In this document: one piece after another, positions 11,617 to 12,239 of the stretch | Layout: every line of letters starts with the position of its first letter | Position numbering within the stretch: position 1 is the first letter of the stretch | NCBI GenBank assembly: GCA_913061025.1 | Contig: CAJXUJ010000024.1 | Location: 1 to 12,239, forward strand | Origin: an uncultured Actinomycetes bacterium | GTDB taxonomy: Bacteria; Actinomycetota; Actinomycetes; S36-B12 | DNA length: 12,239 nt | Direction: 5' to 3' | Made by a program: the position numbers and the translations under genes | The notes under the pieces: generated by a model | Told to the model about the DNA's origin: nothing | What the model saw: the letters and a program-made list of their open reading frames with translations, nothing else | Databases searched by the model: none

Positions 11617-12239
11617 GTGGATACCTCGCTGACCGTGTGGGCCTTGACCATCGGGGCGATTCTCGTGCTTGTCCTCATCGACTTCTTCACGGTGAGTCGT
11701 AAACCGCACGACGTCATGTTCCGCGAGGCGATGCTCTGGAGCATTTTCTACATCGGTGTGGCAATCGCCTTCGGGCTCTTCGTGTGGCAGTGGGCTGGCT
11801 CGGACTTCGGAACCCAGTACTTCACGGCCTATCTGGTGGAGAAGTCGCTGAGCGTGGACAACATCTTCGTGTTCATCATCATCTTGACGCAGTTCAAGAC
11901 GCCGTCGGTGCTGCACCAGCGCGTCTTGCTCTTCGGCGTGATGCTCGCCCTGCTTTTCCGAGCGATCTTCATTGCGATCGGCGCTGCAGCCATCTCGCTT
12001 TTCGCATTCACCTTCGTGCTCTTCGGTGCACTGCTCTTGTGGACGGGCGTTCAACTCATGCGGCACCGCAATGAGGACCCGGATCCGATGGACAACATCA
12101 TCATCCGGAACGTCCGCAAGCGAGTGCGATTCTCTGACGAGTACGACGGCACCAAGATGTTTACCCGCATCAACGGTGCCCGTGTGGCGACCCCGCTGCT
12201 GCTCGTCATGGTGGCCATCGGGGGAACCGATCTGCTCTT
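11617..12239 (+). CDS. TerC/Alx-family integral membrane protein, partial (3' end beyond window)
   Basis: The frame opens with GTG 11617 and stays open for 207 codons plus 2 nt to the window edge, so the C-terminus is missing. It encodes hydrophobic membrane segments at about 7-24, 38-58, 81-92, 102-122, 127-146 and 190-207. The TerC hallmark EKSLSVDNIFVF lies at ~75-86, with acidic residues Glu75 and Asp81 inside the membrane region. The cut-off end IGGTDLL matches the start of the family's second acidic motif (normally continuing into a Phe-Ala-x-Asp-Ser-Ile stretch). Members are linked to metal-ion export, especially Mn2+ (Alx, YkoY), often at the membrane with exoenzyme secretion, and historically to tellurite resistance. 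No ter operon genes or yybP-ykoY riboswitch are visible in the 68-bp gap after uvrB. An in-frame TAG at 11605 excludes a longer N-terminus. Metal specificity is unknown. Confidence 0.92.
   Translation, partial: MDTSLTVWALTIGAILVLVLIDFFTVSRKPHDVMFREAMLWSIFYIGVAIAFGLFVWQWAGSDFGTQYFTAYLVEKSLSVDNIFVFIIILTQFKTPSVLHQRVLLFGVMLALLFRAIFIAIGAAAISLFAFTFVLFGALLLWTGVQLMRHRNEDPDPMDNIIIRNVRKRVRFSDEYDGTKMFTRINGARVATPLLLVMVAIGGTDLL

Noticed and set aside
11269..12066. A 265-codon minus-strand open frame spanning the end of uvrB and the start of the terC-like gene
   Set aside because: It crosses two real genes on the opposite strand. The Glu/Asp/His-rich composition is what the complement of membrane-helix codons gives.
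1..12239. Mobile element, defence or CRISPR system
   Set aside because: No transposase, integrase, phage or nuclease/toxin gene, no regularly spaced repeats and no tRNA were found; gene content is core metabolism, repair and transport.

Overview
The window looks like a chromosomal housekeeping segment of an actinobacterium. Four things point there: the order polA-rpsA-coaE-uvrB (also the order in Mycobacterium tuberculosis, from memory); a four-domain ribosomal protein S1 with an actinobacterial-type C-terminal tail; a Pol I whose proofreading motifs have decayed; and moderately high GC with frequent GTG and TTG start codons. CoaE is a plain ~194-residue enzyme without the C-terminal GrpB-like extension of the mycobacterial protein, so a non-mycobacterial lineage is likely. 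The species cannot be read from the sequence.

Left part (20-4061, minus strand): a compact high-affinity branched-chain amino acid type (HAAT/Liv) ABC importer operon, transcribed leftwards in the order livH-livM-livG-livF. All junctions are overlapping or 1 nt apart, so translation is probably coupled. No substrate-binding protein (LivK) lies in the window. LivH is unusual: a signal peptide and an exported beta-sandwich-like domain with a Gly/Glu linker precede the normal permease.

Middle (4177-4660): a hot-dog acyl-CoA thioesterase on the minus strand, divergent from polA across only 40 bp. Each gene has a TANNNT -10-like hexamer exactly 6 nt before its start codon, so both mRNAs may be leaderless and the two promoters may physically overlap.

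Right part (4661-12239, plus strand): polA (DNA polymerase I), rpsA (ribosomal protein S1), coaE (dephospho-CoA kinase), uvrB (excision repair subunit B, overlapping coaE by 4 nt) and the first 207 codons of a TerC-family membrane protein, cut by the right edge. The terC-like gene also has the -10-plus-6-nt leaderless arrangement. PolA and UvrB act together in nucleotide excision repair (damage verification, then gap filling), while RpsA and CoaE serve translation and coenzyme A synthesis. 

The coding density is very high: the longest non-coding stretches are 115 bp (livH/thioesterase) and 96 bp (polA/rpsA). No RNA genes, insertion sequences, CRISPR arrays, prophage or defence genes were seen. 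I found no clearly new multi-gene system. The most interesting points are the LivH fusion, the overlapping divergent leaderless promoters, and the SD-less, hairpin-bearing rpsA leader.
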